DNA of 64,000 nt, taken from the NCBI GenBank assembly GCA_009910795.1, contig VMEE01000023.1:1-64000 (forward strand), in the 5' to 3' direction. The DNA comes from Dehalobacter sp. CP (GTDB taxonomy: Bacteria; Bacillota_B; Desulfitobacteriia; Desulfitobacteriales; Syntrophobotulaceae). A model generated the notes under the pieces. The model worked only from the letters and a program-made list of their open reading frames with translations. It made no database searches and was not told the origin of the DNA. Every line of letters starts with the position of its first letter. Position 1 is the first letter of the stretch. Positions 23,862 to 32,412 of this stretch are shown piece by piece. A program made the position numbers and the translations under genes.

Positions 23862-25040
23862 ATGTTGAAACGCATAATGATAGTTGTTGCGGTTGCCATG
23901 TTGATCGGGGCTTTGGCGTATTCCAATATGGCAGCAGAGAAGGATGAACTCCTCTACATGAAACAGATTTTGCCGCAAACAAACTTCGAAAAGATAAGTA
24001 ACGACCCTCCAACTTTTAAGACGGATCAAAGTAACGGCAAGGAACATGATTATGTCGTATTTGGTGAGGCCAATGGTTATGGCGGGCCAATGAAGGTAGC
24101 TGCAATAATCGATCCGCAGGGGGAGATTCAACAAGTTGTGGTTGTGGAGAACAGAGAGTCGCCTAGTTTTTTGAACAAAGTCTTAAAGGCAAAACTTCTG
24201 GATCAGTTCAAGAACATAAAAGCAAATGATCCGATTGAACTAGGTGCTGACATTGATTCCGTCACCGGGGCTACGGTAAGCGCTAGGGCTATCGCCAATG
24301 CTGTACGCCAGGGAAGTCATGAAGTAGCAGTCAATCAACTTGGTCTAAGTATATCGGAAAAGCCGGAATCCTGGAAGTTTGGGTTAGCGGAAGCAAGCGC
24401 GATCATTCTGTTTCTAGCTGTATTGGTCTTAAGCTTGGTGTGGAAAAAGTCCAAAGTACGGTATATTACTTTACTTTTTGCAGTCATTATCTTTGGGTTC
24501 TGGCTTAAAATCCAGATCTCCTTATCCTCTATCTCGGCATTATTGATGGGGTATTGGCCTCCTATACACAGTAATATGATTTGGTATGTAATCGTACTAG
24601 GTGGTTTAGGGATTGCTCTTTTTTCTGGACGCAACCTATACTGTTACTGGCTGTGTCCTTTCGGGGGGGTACAAGAATTAACAAGTATGGTAAGAGGCCG
24701 TAGCAAGTGCCGAAGGGTGTCTAATCAGCTCCTGAAATTATTGGCTAAGATACTGTTGTGGTCAGGTTTACTTTTAACTTTTCTGTACCGGAATCCTGCT
24801 ATTGGCAGTTATGAACCATTTGGTACGTTGTTTGGGCTTACAGGGACTGTTCTTAATTGGCTGTTATTACTTATGATTATGACAGTGTCTATCTTTATTT
24901 ATCGCTTTTGGTGTGATTGCTTCTGTCCAGTGGGGGCTTTTTTGGATATTTGCGCTAAAATCAGACGTAAACTCGGAAAGTTAATGCACTCACCTGAGAA
25001 AGTCACACAGCACCAAATGCCGATTAAAAAGAACGAGTAG
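23862..25040 (+). CDS. rdhC: RdhC6, FMN-binding NosR/RdhC-type membrane protein
   Basis: 392 residues: N-terminal signal-anchor helix, extracytoplasmic FMN-binding domain with the attachment motif SVTGATVS at about residues 128-135, and a C-terminal bundle of membrane helices. It has two CxxxCP motifs (CYWLCPFGG about 261-269; WCDCFCPVG about 350-358). ATG 23862 follows CTGGAGGAAG. It is the third gene of rdhBACE6. Role as for other RdhC: proposed electron transfer or maturation partner. Confidence 0.87.
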   Translation: MLKRIMIVVAVAMLIGALAYSNMAAEKDELLYMKQILPQTNFEKISNDPPTFKTDQSNGKEHDYVVFGEANGYGGPMKVAAIIDPQGEIQQVVVVENRESPSFLNKVLKAKLLDQFKNIKANDPIELGADIDSVTGATVSARAIANAVRQGSHEVAVNQLGLSISEKPESWKFGLAEASAIILFLAVLVLSLVWKKSKVRYITLLFAVIIFGFWLKIQISLSSISALLMGYWPPIHSNMIWYVIVLGGLGIALFSGRNLYCYWLCPFGGVQELTSMVRGRSKCRRVSNQLLKLLAKILLWSGLLLTFLYRNPAIGSYEPFGTLFGLTGTVLNWLLLLMIMTVSIFIYRFWCDCFCPVGAFLDICAKIRRKLGKLMHSPEKVTQHQMPIKKNE

Positions 25041-25068
25041 GTGCAATTAAATCAACAGGAGGGAGAAA

Positions 25069-25275
25069 ATGAATAATAAATACAATATTGGTGATATCCT
25101 AAATCATACTTTATGTGTTATTACCCTTGTAATAATCAGTCTGATCTTTTGGCAGAACATAGATTCTAATTCTGTTGCAGACTTAAGTGCTCAAAAAGTT
25201 AATATGGAATCCCAAACTCCTCAGGAGCCTGAAATTCCAGAGAATATGGATATGCATAACTTTGCAGTAGAATAA
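25069..25275 (+). CDS. RdhE6-like single-span membrane peptide, 68 aa
   Basis: ATG 25069 behind AGGAGGGAG. It has one transmembrane helix (HTLCVITLVIISLIFW) and an acidic, Pro/Glu-rich outer tail (SQTPQEPEIPENMDMH). It follows rdhC6 by 28 nt, the same place as the shorter peptides after the other rdhC genes. It is the longest of the four, with an extra extracytoplasmic tail. Function unknown. Confidence 0.65.
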   Translation: MNNKYNIGDILNHTLCVITLVIISLIFWQNIDSNSVADLSAQKVNMESQTPQEPEIPENMDMHNFAVE

Positions 25276-25286
25276 ATGAGGCCAGT

Positions 25287-25961
25287 TTATAATTGGGATT
25301 CAACCCATGATTTGAAGTCTTTGGGGAAATAGATATTCCGATCAATTACTTTGATCATACCTTTGTTTTTCAAATCAGAGAATTGTTTCGTAACAAATTC
25401 TCGTGTAGCACCAATAGATTCGGCAATTTCCTGATGAGTAAGGATATAAGGGGCTTTATACCAATGATCATATTCCAAGTGATTGAGTGAATAAAGATTA
25501 CGTAAGAATAGTAAAAAGCGATGCCTTGGATTAAAAAACCAAAGAGATTCGAAATTTTCTACAAGTGCAATGGCGTAATTACTCAAGTAGTTCATAAAAA
25601 TAAAGGCCAAGATAGGGTTAGCATTAATTTTTTCAAAAAATTGATTTTTGGTGATATAACAAATTGTGCTGTCTTCATAAGCTCTTATCTCAAGGGGAGA
25701 CGATTTTACTTCCAAAAGCACGGGAACTAAACCGTAAAGTCCTCCGGCTTGAATAATACTCACTGTTCTTTGTCTTCCATCTTTACTTAACATCATGGTT
25801 TTTAATGATCCTTTTTCGACACACTGGATGTATTTTATTTCTTCACCGGTATTTACGACTCTTTCTCCTTTGCTTACAGTAAAACGTTGACCATTCGTCT
25901 TCATAAAATCAAATAATTCTTTAGATGAAGGTTCCCACGGGAAATGTGAATAGTCAAACAC
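25287..25961 (-). CDS. RdhK6, CRP/FNR-family transcriptional regulator
   Basis: 224 residues on the minus strand: barrel about 25-125 and a winged helix with EIAESIGATREFVTKQFSDL. It is CprK-like in containing SPLEIRAYEDSTICYI but distant from RdhK1-5. The GTG at 25961 is chosen: GGGAGGTG lies about 7 nt upstream, whereas the in-frame GTG at 25970 is inside that site. It is convergent with rdhE6 (ends 11 bp apart) and divergent from the second corrinoid/methyltransferase module. It could therefore regulate either the rdhBACE6 operon or the methyl-transfer genes. Confidence 0.82.
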   Translation of the reverse strand: MFDYSHFPWEPSSKELFDFMKTNGQRFTVSKGERVVNTGEEIKYIQCVEKGSLKTMMLSKDGRQRTVSIIQAGGLYGLVPVLLEVKSSPLEIRAYEDSTICYITKNQFFEKINANPILAFIFMNYLSNYAIALVENFESLWFFNPRHRFLLFLRNLYSLNHLEYDHWYKAPYILTHQEIAESIGATREFVTKQFSDLKNKGMIKVIDRNIYFPKDFKSWVESQL

Positions 25962-26356
25962 TGCAATCACCTCCCATACAGATTCCCCTATACCCTATCA
26001 TATCATTTCTGTTTCTGGAGATATGTGAATCAAGATACACTCTGTCTTTGATGACCAGAAAAGTAAAACAAAAGAATCGTCAGAAAATAAGGGTAATTAA
26101 AGCATCTCCAAATAATATAAAGATTATTTGTTATGCCAATAAAAATAAAAATAATACACAATGGAATTGGGCAGAAAACTGTTGAGATAAATAATACGGT
26201 AAATAATTTTGAAAATTTAAAATATATAAATTATACCCTTAGTAAGCGCTAAGATTTTTTAAATTTTTTCTATGATATATTAACTTGTATAGACAGCAAA
26301 CTTTATTATCATAGACTAATAAAATGGCTGTAAAAAATTGAAGGAGGATGTTTGAA
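25962..26356. other. divergent AT-rich promoter region between rdhK6 and the second corrinoid module
   Basis: About 395 bp, very AT-rich, with no convincing gene. Two divergent promoters must lie here. CTTAG-TAAGCG-CTAAG (about 26239-26254) is a 5-bp dyad, and TTGTAT...TATCAT (about 26287-26314) is a weak promoter candidate for the plus-strand genes. Confidence 0.35.
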
Positions 26357-26995
26357 GTGGTGGATTTGAAAGCCCTGATTCAAGCGATGTCCGATTTGGA
26401 CGAAGACGTGTTAAACAAGGCCATTGATGAAGTGCTAAGCAAAGACGACAACGCGGCAGAAGTCCAAGAAATTGTTAAAGCCTGTCAGCAAGGTATGACG
26501 CTCGTAGGTGAGCGTTATGATTCGGGTGAGTACTTTATCGGGGACTTGGTCTTCGCCGGGGAAGTGCTGCAAAACGTCATGGACAAGCTCAAACCGGCTT
26601 TAAGCGCAGATTCCTCAGCAAAAGGCGGAAAGATTGTCCTGGCTACCGTTTTCGGAGACCTTCATGATATTGGCAAAAATATTTTCAGATCCATGGTAGA
26701 AGCTGCAGGCTTCGAGGTGATCGACCTGGGGATCAATGTTCCGGTTAACCAGATTGTGGACAGGGTAAAAGAGGTTAACCCTGATATTGTCGGATTAAGC
26801 GGCGTACTGACTTTGGCGCTGGATAGTATGAAAGAAACGGTTGACGGTCTTGCTGAAGCAGGTCTTAGAAGCTCAGTCAAGGTGATTATCGGCGGCGTAC
26901 CGGTTAATGAGGTCGTATGTAAAAGCATAGGAGCGGATAGTTTCTCGACAAACGCTGCTGAAGGCGTCAAAATATGCCAAAGATGGGTGGGGTGA
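26357..26995 (+). CDS. corrinoid protein of a second methyltransferase system
   Basis: 212 residues with the same plan as the protein at 16623. A cap domain is followed by a B12-binding domain with DLHDIGKN at about residues 103-110, GLSGVLTLAL, and a C-terminal NAAEGVKICQRW. It serves as the methyl-cobamide shuttle for the methyltransferase 4 bp downstream. The GTG at 26357 is chosen, 9 nt after AAGGAGG; the ATG at 26348 abuts that site. Base composition is visibly more GC-rich than in the first module, suggesting separate histories rather than recent local duplication. Confidence 0.88.
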   Translation: MVDLKALIQAMSDLDEDVLNKAIDEVLSKDDNAAEVQEIVKACQQGMTLVGERYDSGEYFIGDLVFAGEVLQNVMDKLKPALSADSSAKGGKIVLATVFGDLHDIGKNIFRSMVEAAGFEVIDLGINVPVNQIVDRVKEVNPDIVGLSGVLTLALDSMKETVDGLAEAGLRSSVKVIIGGVPVNEVVCKSIGADSFSTNAAEGVKICQRWVG

Positions 26996-26998
26996 TCG

Positions 26999-28165
26999 AT
27001 GAGTGATATGATGAATCTATATCAAGAACGTTTAGATCGGGTATTCAAAGCCTTTAATCTGGAACAGCCGGACCGCGTACCTGTGCTTGGGACTTATGGA
27101 TCTTGGTGCGCCGAGTTTGCAGGGTATACCGATGCAGAAACCAATTGGGATACGGACAAAGGCGGCAAAGCTATGATGAAAGTAGCCAGCGAAATCCCGC
27201 TGGACATGGTTCATAACTATTTTGGCAGACCTGGCGGTGTTTATCAGGCGTTGGGGAGCAAAGCATTTCATTATTTAAGTGACAGTACGGTCGCACAGTA
27301 TTCGGATGAGCATGCCCAGATCATGACAGCCGATGAATATCCGGAGTTTGCCAAAGATCCGTTTAGATTTATGGTAGAAAAGATCTTGCCGCGTAAATAC
27401 GCTGAACTGGCCAAGCCTTCACCGGTAAAGGATTTAGCTTTTGCCAAAGGCGCTATGAAATTCGGCATGTTTGGGGCACAATCCGGAGGTATTGCGGGTG
27501 CACTTGCCGCGCAATGCGGGATGCCCAAACTTCTTGATGGCGTTATTATTCACCCAATGGATTGGATTGCTGATTTCTTCCGGGGCATTAAAAACGCCTT
27601 CATGGATATCCGCCGTTGTCCTGAAGACTTCTTAGCAGCGATAGAGGCATTCACGCCGTTGGTCATCAGGTTCGGTATGGGTCAGGCACTCATGGTTCCG
27701 CCGACACAATACCCCAAAGTTATCTTGATTCCTATTCATTTGCCTACAATGTTAAAAGTATCTGATTTTGATAAATTTTTCTGGCCGGCTTTCAAAACAA
27801 TCATGGAGTTTTTTGCTTCCCAGAATATCAATGTCGTTCCAATTTATGAAGGCGATTGGTCGCGTTATTACGATCACTTGCAAGAGCTGCCTGCCAAGAA
27901 ATCCATGGGTTGGTTTGAATACGGGGATCCTAAAGAAATTAAAGATAAACTCGGAGATACCATGTGTATTTCGGGACTTTACCCGGCAACCTTACTGCAA
28001 TTTGGCACCAAGGAAGAATGTATCGCCAAGGCCAAAAAATTAGTAGACATTCTGGCCCCTGGCGGCGGATATGTATTTGGTACGGATAAGGAACTGATTA
28101 CAGGTAAAGCGGAAAACATCATCGCCGTAAACAAGTTTGTCATGGAGTATGGTGTTTATAAATAG
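26999..28165 (+). CDS. UroD-fold corrinoid methyltransferase (second module)
   Basis: 388 residues, exactly the length of the methyltransferase at 17351. It has the N-terminal LEQPDRVPVLG motif (about 20-30) and C-terminal DILAPGGGYVFGTDK (about 350-364). As in the first, no canonical His-x-Cys zinc motif is visible where MtaA/MtbA have it; IYEGDWSRYYDHLQELP and TMCISG occupy the region. Both genes share the (E)x(D/N)W...LQELP and MCIxG elements, so these may mark an own subfamily. It starts 3 nt after the corrinoid protein stop, so the two are translationally coupled. Substrate unknown; methoxylated aromatics, methylamines or halomethanes are possibilities. Confidence 0.82.
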   Translation: MSDMMNLYQERLDRVFKAFNLEQPDRVPVLGTYGSWCAEFAGYTDAETNWDTDKGGKAMMKVASEIPLDMVHNYFGRPGGVYQALGSKAFHYLSDSTVAQYSDEHAQIMTADEYPEFAKDPFRFMVEKILPRKYAELAKPSPVKDLAFAKGAMKFGMFGAQSGGIAGALAAQCGMPKLLDGVIIHPMDWIADFFRGIKNAFMDIRRCPEDFLAAIEAFTPLVIRFGMGQALMVPPTQYPKVILIPIHLPTMLKVSDFDKFFWPAFKTIMEFFASQNINVVPIYEGDWSRYYDHLQELPAKKSMGWFEYGDPKEIKDKLGDTMCISGLYPATLLQFGTKEECIAKAKKLVDILAPGGGYVFGTDKELITGKAENIIAVNKFVMEYGVYK

Positions 28166-28178
28166 GAGGTGCTTCACA

Positions 28179-28322
28179 GTGGAAGAACAATTGTTGATCT
28201 CTTGGAGTGATATCGTAAAAGAGCATCCGGAGCTCGCAGATAAAGATCCTGCAATGGCTATGAGCTGGGATATTGGACAGGAAATGATTTTTGCTTATGT
28301 AACTTTCCTGGCACTCTTTTAA
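28179..28322 (+). CDS. small acidic protein of the second methyltransferase module, 47 aa
   Basis: GTG 28179 lies 8 nt after AGGAGGT and 14 nt after the methyltransferase stop. It encodes an acidic N-terminal half (SWSDIVKEHPELADKDPAM) and a hydrophobic C-terminal helix (MIFAYVTFLALF). It mirrors the 40-residue gene of the first module in position and layout. Function unknown; an accessory subunit of the methyltransferase is a guess. Confidence 0.6.
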   Translation: MEEQLLISWSDIVKEHPELADKDPAMAMSWDIGQEMIFAYVTFLALF

Positions 28323-28450
28323 AACAAAGACGATAAAGAAAGCATGGGTGCAAGCGTATAACTGTGCTGTGATGGTATAACCTTAACCATGAATAATGAA
28401 AGAATACCAAAAGATAATTTCACAAATTGCAGATTACTTACACAGCCTAA

Positions 28451-28475
28451 AGCCAGGAGAAAATCCTGGCTTTTT
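28451..28475 (+). terminator. terminator after the second methyltransferase module
   Basis: AGCCAGGA-GAAAA-TCCTGGCT followed by TTTT. Confidence 0.8.
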
Positions 28476-28523
28476 CATGGATTCGTGTTTTACATTCGTG
28501 TCAACTGGCGCTAGAAAGAAGGT

Positions 28524-28829
28524 CTATATCAGAGCATCAACTTCTGCTGGGGTGAAAATGAGCTGTTTATCCTTGACCTCAGCTGTCCCAGCGAGACGAT
28601 AGCCTTTAGGTCCACCGTTCATTGTTGCTGCAACAACCCATGTATTTTTATTAGCTGCTAAATTCTGCTGTGTTACTTCCATTTTGTAAATCCCGAAAAC
28701 TACTGTATCGCCTACAACTTCGCCTTTGCCCGCAATGATTGGGTGAGGAATGCCATCTGTACTCAGCGTGACAAGGGAGAGGAAGGCCGAACCCTCAATG
28801 ACTGCTTTGACCCCTTCATTAATAACCAT
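28524..28829 (-). CDS. pyridoxamine-5'-phosphate-oxidase-like flavin-binding protein
   Basis: 101 residues with a split-barrel FMN-binding fold of the PNPOx-like family. It has the typical N-terminal FLSLVTLSTDGIPHPIIAGKG (strands with substrate/flavin loop) and VFGIYKMEVTQQNLAANKNTWVVA. These small proteins bind FMN or similar cofactors and often have no known substrate. The ATG is preceded by AAGGAGATGGC. It is divergent from an HxlR regulator, a common regulator-target pairing for redox or reactive-species stress genes. Confidence 0.75.
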   Translation of the reverse strand: MVINEGVKAVIEGSAFLSLVTLSTDGIPHPIIAGKGEVVGDTVVFGIYKMEVTQQNLAANKNTWVVAATMNGGPKGYRLAGTAEVKDKQLIFTPAEVDALI

Positions 28830-28955
28830 CTCGCCATCTCCTTAGTATTTTTTTGATAGTCTTTACTTTAGTTTTGCTACCTAGTACAATATTACTACCT
28901 GAATTTTATTTTTCAAGTACGCAGAAAATGATGAGTAGGTAAGGAAAAACTGACT

Positions 28956-29312
28956 ATGAAAAACGATCAAAACAACAGCGCATGCAGAAATAACTGCCCA
29001 TGTATGGAGGATTGTCCATTAGGAAGTGCATTAAGGTTAATAGGCGGAAAATGGAAAGTACCCATTTTATGCGCGCTTAATCAAGACGGGGTAACAAGGT
29101 ATAATGAACTGAAACGCAAGATTAGAGGCATAACAAATACGATGTTGGCGAGCTCATTGAAGGAATTGGAAGAAGACGGTCTTATCTACCGTAAACAATA
29201 TATGGAGATGCCGGTGAGGGTTGAATATGCATTGACGGACCTTTGCAGTGACCTGATGCCGATTCTAAAACAACTTGCACATTGGGGGATTCAGGTTCAG
29301 GAGCCCGAATAA
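28956..29312 (+). CDS. HxlR-family winged-helix regulator
   Basis: 118 residues of the HxlR/MarR-like family: ALRLIGGKWKVPILCALNQDGVTRYNELKRKIRGITNTMLASSLKELEEDGLI is the winged helix (given here in overlapping parts, about residues 29-80). The N-terminus has CRNNCPCMEDCP, four cysteines within 12 residues, where many family members have one sensing Cys; this suggests thiol or metal sensing. It is divergent from the flavin-binding protein gene, its likely target, with shared promoter region 28830-28955. Confidence 0.8.
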   Translation: MKNDQNNSACRNNCPCMEDCPLGSALRLIGGKWKVPILCALNQDGVTRYNELKRKIRGITNTMLASSLKELEEDGLIYRKQYMEMPVRVEYALTDLCSDLMPILKQLAHWGIQVQEPE

Positions 29313-29314
29313 TA

Positions 29315-29346
29315 TTGAGCAGATACAAAGAAATGTATCTGCTCAA
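29315..29346. terminator. bidirectional hairpin between hxlR-type gene and MFS fragment
   Basis: TTGAGCAGATACA-AAGAAA-TGTATCTGCTCAA, a 13-bp perfect stem beginning at the hxlR stop. Convergent genes on either side suggest two-way termination. Confidence 0.65.
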
Positions 29347-29397
29347 ATGAATGTTTAGCAACGGAATTTTGTAAACAAACCAATTTTTATGGTGCTA

Positions 29398-29763
29398 TTA
29401 GGCACTTTTTTCTTCCGAGCGGGTTCCTTTGATAAAGAACGACAGAAGTACTCCAACTATGCTGATGCAAGTCACCACCATAAAGGCCACGTTGACGCCG
29501 TGGATAGCCCCCTCCATGCCATACGTTTCAGGATTTAACGCGCTGTTCGTCATCACCGAGACAAGAACCGCCGTTCCAATGGCACTTGCCACTTGCCGCA
29601 GGGTATTATTCATTGCGGTCCCGTGCGGGATTAATTCTGCCGGTAACTGGTTTAGTGCCGCAGTGGTAAGGGGCATCATCACCATAGCAAAGCCAATCAT
29701 CGTGACTGAATTGACGACTGCCAGATAAGTAAATGATGTCTCCAAATGAAGATGTGTAAGCAT
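29398..29763 (-). pseudogene. C-terminal fragment of an MFS (DHA2-type) drug transporter
   Basis: 121 codons matching the last transmembrane helices of EmrB/QacA-type 14-helix efflux pumps: TMIGFAMVMMPLTTAALNQLP and NTLRQVASAIGTAVLVSVM, followed by a final helix. The family is normally about 480 residues; nothing of the first 350 remains. It ends head-to-head with a TetR fragment at about 29750, so one deletion removed the start of both genes. Confidence 0.75.
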
Positions 29764-30180
29764 AAAAGCACTGACAACATTGTTCTTTTTTTTGAGGAGA
29801 CAGAAGCTTACTTGGAAGAAAAACGGAAAGAGCCGCCGAGCAAGCGATTGAAGGGGGTACTCAGGCTATTTATCCAATTCAAAGAAAACAAAGCAAAATT
29901 ACTTAAAGGTGTTGGGGACATTGCGCCAAAACGAAAATCTATAGACGGGAGTCCGCTGTATAACCAATTACACCAAATATTTGTCGATCTTTTTGAAGAG
30001 ATAAATGAAAAAGAATTCCCGGTAACTAACAGTATATTTAGAGCTGACATGTTGCTCACAACTTTCGCAAGTGATTTTTACTTGTTCCAGAGAGAAGTAC
30101 GCGGTTATTCGGCCGATATGCTTTTGGAACAGGTCTATATCATATTCGTTTCAGGTAATTCGGCCCACTTGAAGAAGTAA
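29746..30180 (+). pseudogene. C-terminal fragment of a TetR-family regulator
   Basis: Codons from about 29770 encode a TetR ligand-binding domain (FFEETEAYLEEKRKEPPSKRL..., ADMLLTTFASDFYLF...). The DNA-binding N-terminus is missing; only a trace (KHKSTDNIVLFF, like the end of the TetR helix-turn-helix region) remains. The first codons overlap the truncated MFS gene on the other strand. TetR regulators are often divergent from the efflux pump they control, so an internal deletion of that pair explains the junction. Confidence 0.65.
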
Positions 30181-30228
30181 AAAAACGAGTTGAATTTGCC
30201 CTGGGGAATTAAAGGAAATATATTTTAT

Positions 30229-30264
30229 AGGAGCATTAGTCAAAAAATAGTCTGATGCTCCTTT
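30229..30264 (+). terminator. hairpin terminator after the TetR fragment
   Basis: AGGAGCAT...ATGCTCCT stem with inner pairing of TAGT/AGTC type, followed by TTGTTTG. Confidence 0.6.
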
Positions 30265-30504
30265 GTTTGCGTTAGATTTTTCTGAATATTCAAAAAAGTA
30301 TTCGTTTAACATACACAAAAAGTTGGCTGCTATAAACTGAATACGAGCGCTCATGTTTATAATAAGGATCCAGATTTTAAGTAAAGGAGGAAAGGCAAAG
30401 ACTAAGTCTAAAAAAACCAGACTTCATAGCGCAAATGTTTAGCATCTAAGGGACTTTTAACATTATCTTTTTTAATTTTCACAAATTGGAATGGAGTGAA
30501 CAGG
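30265..30504 (+). promoter_or_regulatory. leader and promoter region of rdhA7
   Basis: 240 bp. It contains AAGTCT-AAAAAAACC-AGACTT, a 6-bp stem at about 30401-30422, and an unused AAGGAGGAAAGG site at about 30384-30395 with no following start. No TGTG-N8-CACA promoter is present, so regulation differs from site 1-3 operons. Confidence 0.4.
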
Positions 30505-32058
30505 ATGGAAAATAGCCCGTTAGAAAATGGCCAGGGAAATGGCTCCGTAGTAGATAAGATTAAATCTGTTCAAATCAGCAGACGTTCTTTATTTAAATTT
30601 GCCGGGCTTGCTGGGGGTGTAGCGGCACTCGGGGGAATTGCTGCCAGTAGCTTTGGTGATGCAAAGTCCATTGATACGATGATGGGATGGGAATCAGAAC
30701 AAGGGGAAGTATATTTTAATCGTGAGCCGTTTAGAGTAGATAAGCCTGGTTATGAGATTAAAGGACCGGTCAATCGTGTGGATCAAGACGTAGATTCACC
30801 AACCTTTCGTCGTCTGTACTATCAAGAAGATGCTTTATTAAGCAAAAAAGGCGAAGAAAATTTAATGCCCAGATTGAAGGAATATTACGCAAAGCATCCT
30901 GATAAACTGGAAGGCGACAGAGCGTGGTTCACCAAACTTCTTCCAAACCTCGCTGAAGAAGAGAAAAAAATGAATAAGGATATGTGGGGAATTGCAACTG
31001 CATGGAACAAGGCTTGGACCAGCATGCTTGCTCCCTTAGTAGGGGACCCAAAAGAGTGGGACTTTAAGGGTGTAATCAAAGAACCATTAAAAGTTAAGGA
31101 TCCAAAAGAAACAAGCAAACTCATTAAAAAAATGGCAGGCCTCTTTGGTGGGACTTTAGTGGGTATTACGAAAGTCAATCCGAGGTGGATCTTAGGCTGG
31201 GGTGGTGGCGTGGACCCCAGGATGCTTCCAATTTTAGCTGCGGTAGGAATTGATCCAATAACGCCAAGGGGGGTAAGAGGCGGTCCCATAGACATCCCCG
31301 ATTGGTGGCAATATGCAATTGTCATTGCTGTACCCCATGAACCTAATTTAATAGAAGCAACACCGCTTTTTTACAGTCCATTTGAGGCATATACGCGGTC
31401 AGGCCTTGCTGCTGCAAGACTTACGGGCTTTATCAAAGCTTTGGGGTATCCTGCCAGATATAACGGAAACCCAATTATAGGGTGGGATGAACTTTTAGCC
31501 ACGCCGTTAGCAATTGATGCAGGATTGGGTGAGATGGGAAGGCCTGGCATATTGGTTACACCCGAATTTGGACCCTCGGTAAAATTGGCTGTTGTACTGA
31601 CAAATCTTCCTATGGAGCCGGATCGGCCAATCAACATGGGCTTAAAGGATTTCTGCGACAAGTGTGGTATTTGCGCGGAAAAATGTCCTGGTGGCTCTAT
31701 TCCAAGCGGACAACCCGAACTGCAGGACGATGGCGTGGTACGTTGGATGTCAGACAGAGAAAAATGTCAGAACTATTATGCTTCTGTTCCCATCAGACAT
31801 ATGTGCGGTGTTTGTTATTCTGTGTGTCCGTGGCGCAGATTTGACAATGCGTTGCATAAGTATAGCCGTGAATTGGCTGTAAGAGATCGAACCGGAATAG
31901 CACATCAAATCATGTTATGGGGGCAAAAGAGCTTTTATCCAAGTCCGTCAAAAGACGATTATAATGCTCCGACGTGGGCGACTTATAAAGACGTGCCTTG
32001 GTGGATGAGAACGGATATGTTCTTTGACGGGATACCGGAAGGCATCTTTAAGAAATAG
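30505..32058 (+). CDS. rdhA: RdhA7, long reductive dehalogenase catalytic subunit (Dehalococcoides-like branch)
   Basis: 517 residues, longer than the others. Tat motif ISRRSLFKFAGLAGGVAALGG (about 25-45); a long N-terminal region with EVYFNREPFRVDKPGYEIKG; a core with ITKVNPRWILGWGG and PARYNGNPIIGWDELLATP; Fe-S motif 1 CDKCGICAEKCP at about 383-395; motif 2 Cys/CGVCYSVCPWR at about 430-442. The GSIPSG and PWWMRTDMFFDGIPEG C-terminal features resemble RdhAs of Dehalococcoidia (VcrA-like group) more than the CprA group. ATG 30505 is chosen with GGAGTG upstream; in-frame GTG 30496 is too close to that site. Gene order A-B-C-E-K. Substrate unknown. Confidence 0.92.
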   Translation: MENSPLENGQGNGSVVDKIKSVQISRRSLFKFAGLAGGVAALGGIAASSFGDAKSIDTMMGWESEQGEVYFNREPFRVDKPGYEIKGPVNRVDQDVDSPTFRRLYYQEDALLSKKGEENLMPRLKEYYAKHPDKLEGDRAWFTKLLPNLAEEEKKMNKDMWGIATAWNKAWTSMLAPLVGDPKEWDFKGVIKEPLKVKDPKETSKLIKKMAGLFGGTLVGITKVNPRWILGWGGGVDPRMLPILAAVGIDPITPRGVRGGPIDIPDWWQYAIVIAVPHEPNLIEATPLFYSPFEAYTRSGLAAARLTGFIKALGYPARYNGNPIIGWDELLATPLAIDAGLGEMGRPGILVTPEFGPSVKLAVVLTNLPMEPDRPINMGLKDFCDKCGICAEKCPGGSIPSGQPELQDDGVVRWMSDREKCQNYYASVPIRHMCGVCYSVCPWRRFDNALHKYSRELAVRDRTGIAHQIMLWGQKSFYPSPSKDDYNAPTWATYKDVPWWMRTDMFFDGIPEGIFKK

Positions 32059-32071
32059 GAGGGAATAGCGG

Positions 32072-32377
32072 ATGAGCCTTTATTCGTTCATTGCAGGAAT
32101 GGGAACAGCGGTGGCTGTGTATTGGTTGTATTCATGGTCGAAGCAACGTGGTCAAAGCTTAAATTGGTGGAAATGGTTAGTCGTTTGTGCGTGGGTTTTA
32201 TTACTCTTTTTAACGGATATATTTATTTTCACTAGTCTCGGTGAAAATGAGTCTCGTGCTGCTTTAATGGGCGGAGTCTTTTTGACTGCAATCACTGTAA
32301 TTTCAGGAGTCGGGATCTGGCGTTGGTTTTTTACTGTACCGAAAGCAAAAATAGCTGATAATGCATCTAAAATGTAA
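32072..32377 (+). CDS. rdhB: RdhB7, membrane anchor of reductive dehalogenase
   Basis: 101 residues, three transmembrane helices (SFIAGMGTAVAVYWLY; WLVVCAWVLLLFLTDIFIF; MGGVFLTAITVISGVGIW) with GENESRAALMGG between helices 2 and 3, the PceB/VcrB-type motif. ATG 32072 follows AGGAGGGAA, 13 nt after the rdhA7 stop. It anchors RdhA7. Confidence 0.85.
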   Translation: MSLYSFIAGMGTAVAVYWLYSWSKQRGQSLNWWKWLVVCAWVLLLFLTDIFIFTSLGENESRAALMGGVFLTAITVISGVGIWRWFFTVPKAKIADNASKM

Positions 32378-32412
32378 TTACTTTTGTTCTCAGTTTTAAG
32401 GTAAGGCTGAAT

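Noticed and set aside
25925..26185. 86-codon open frame in the rdhK6-corrinoid gap
   Set aside because: It starts within rdhK6, is Lys/Asn-rich from AT bias, and has no family features.
28396..28602. 68-codon open frame
   Set aside because: It overlaps a clear terminator and the end of the opposite-strand flavin-binding gene.
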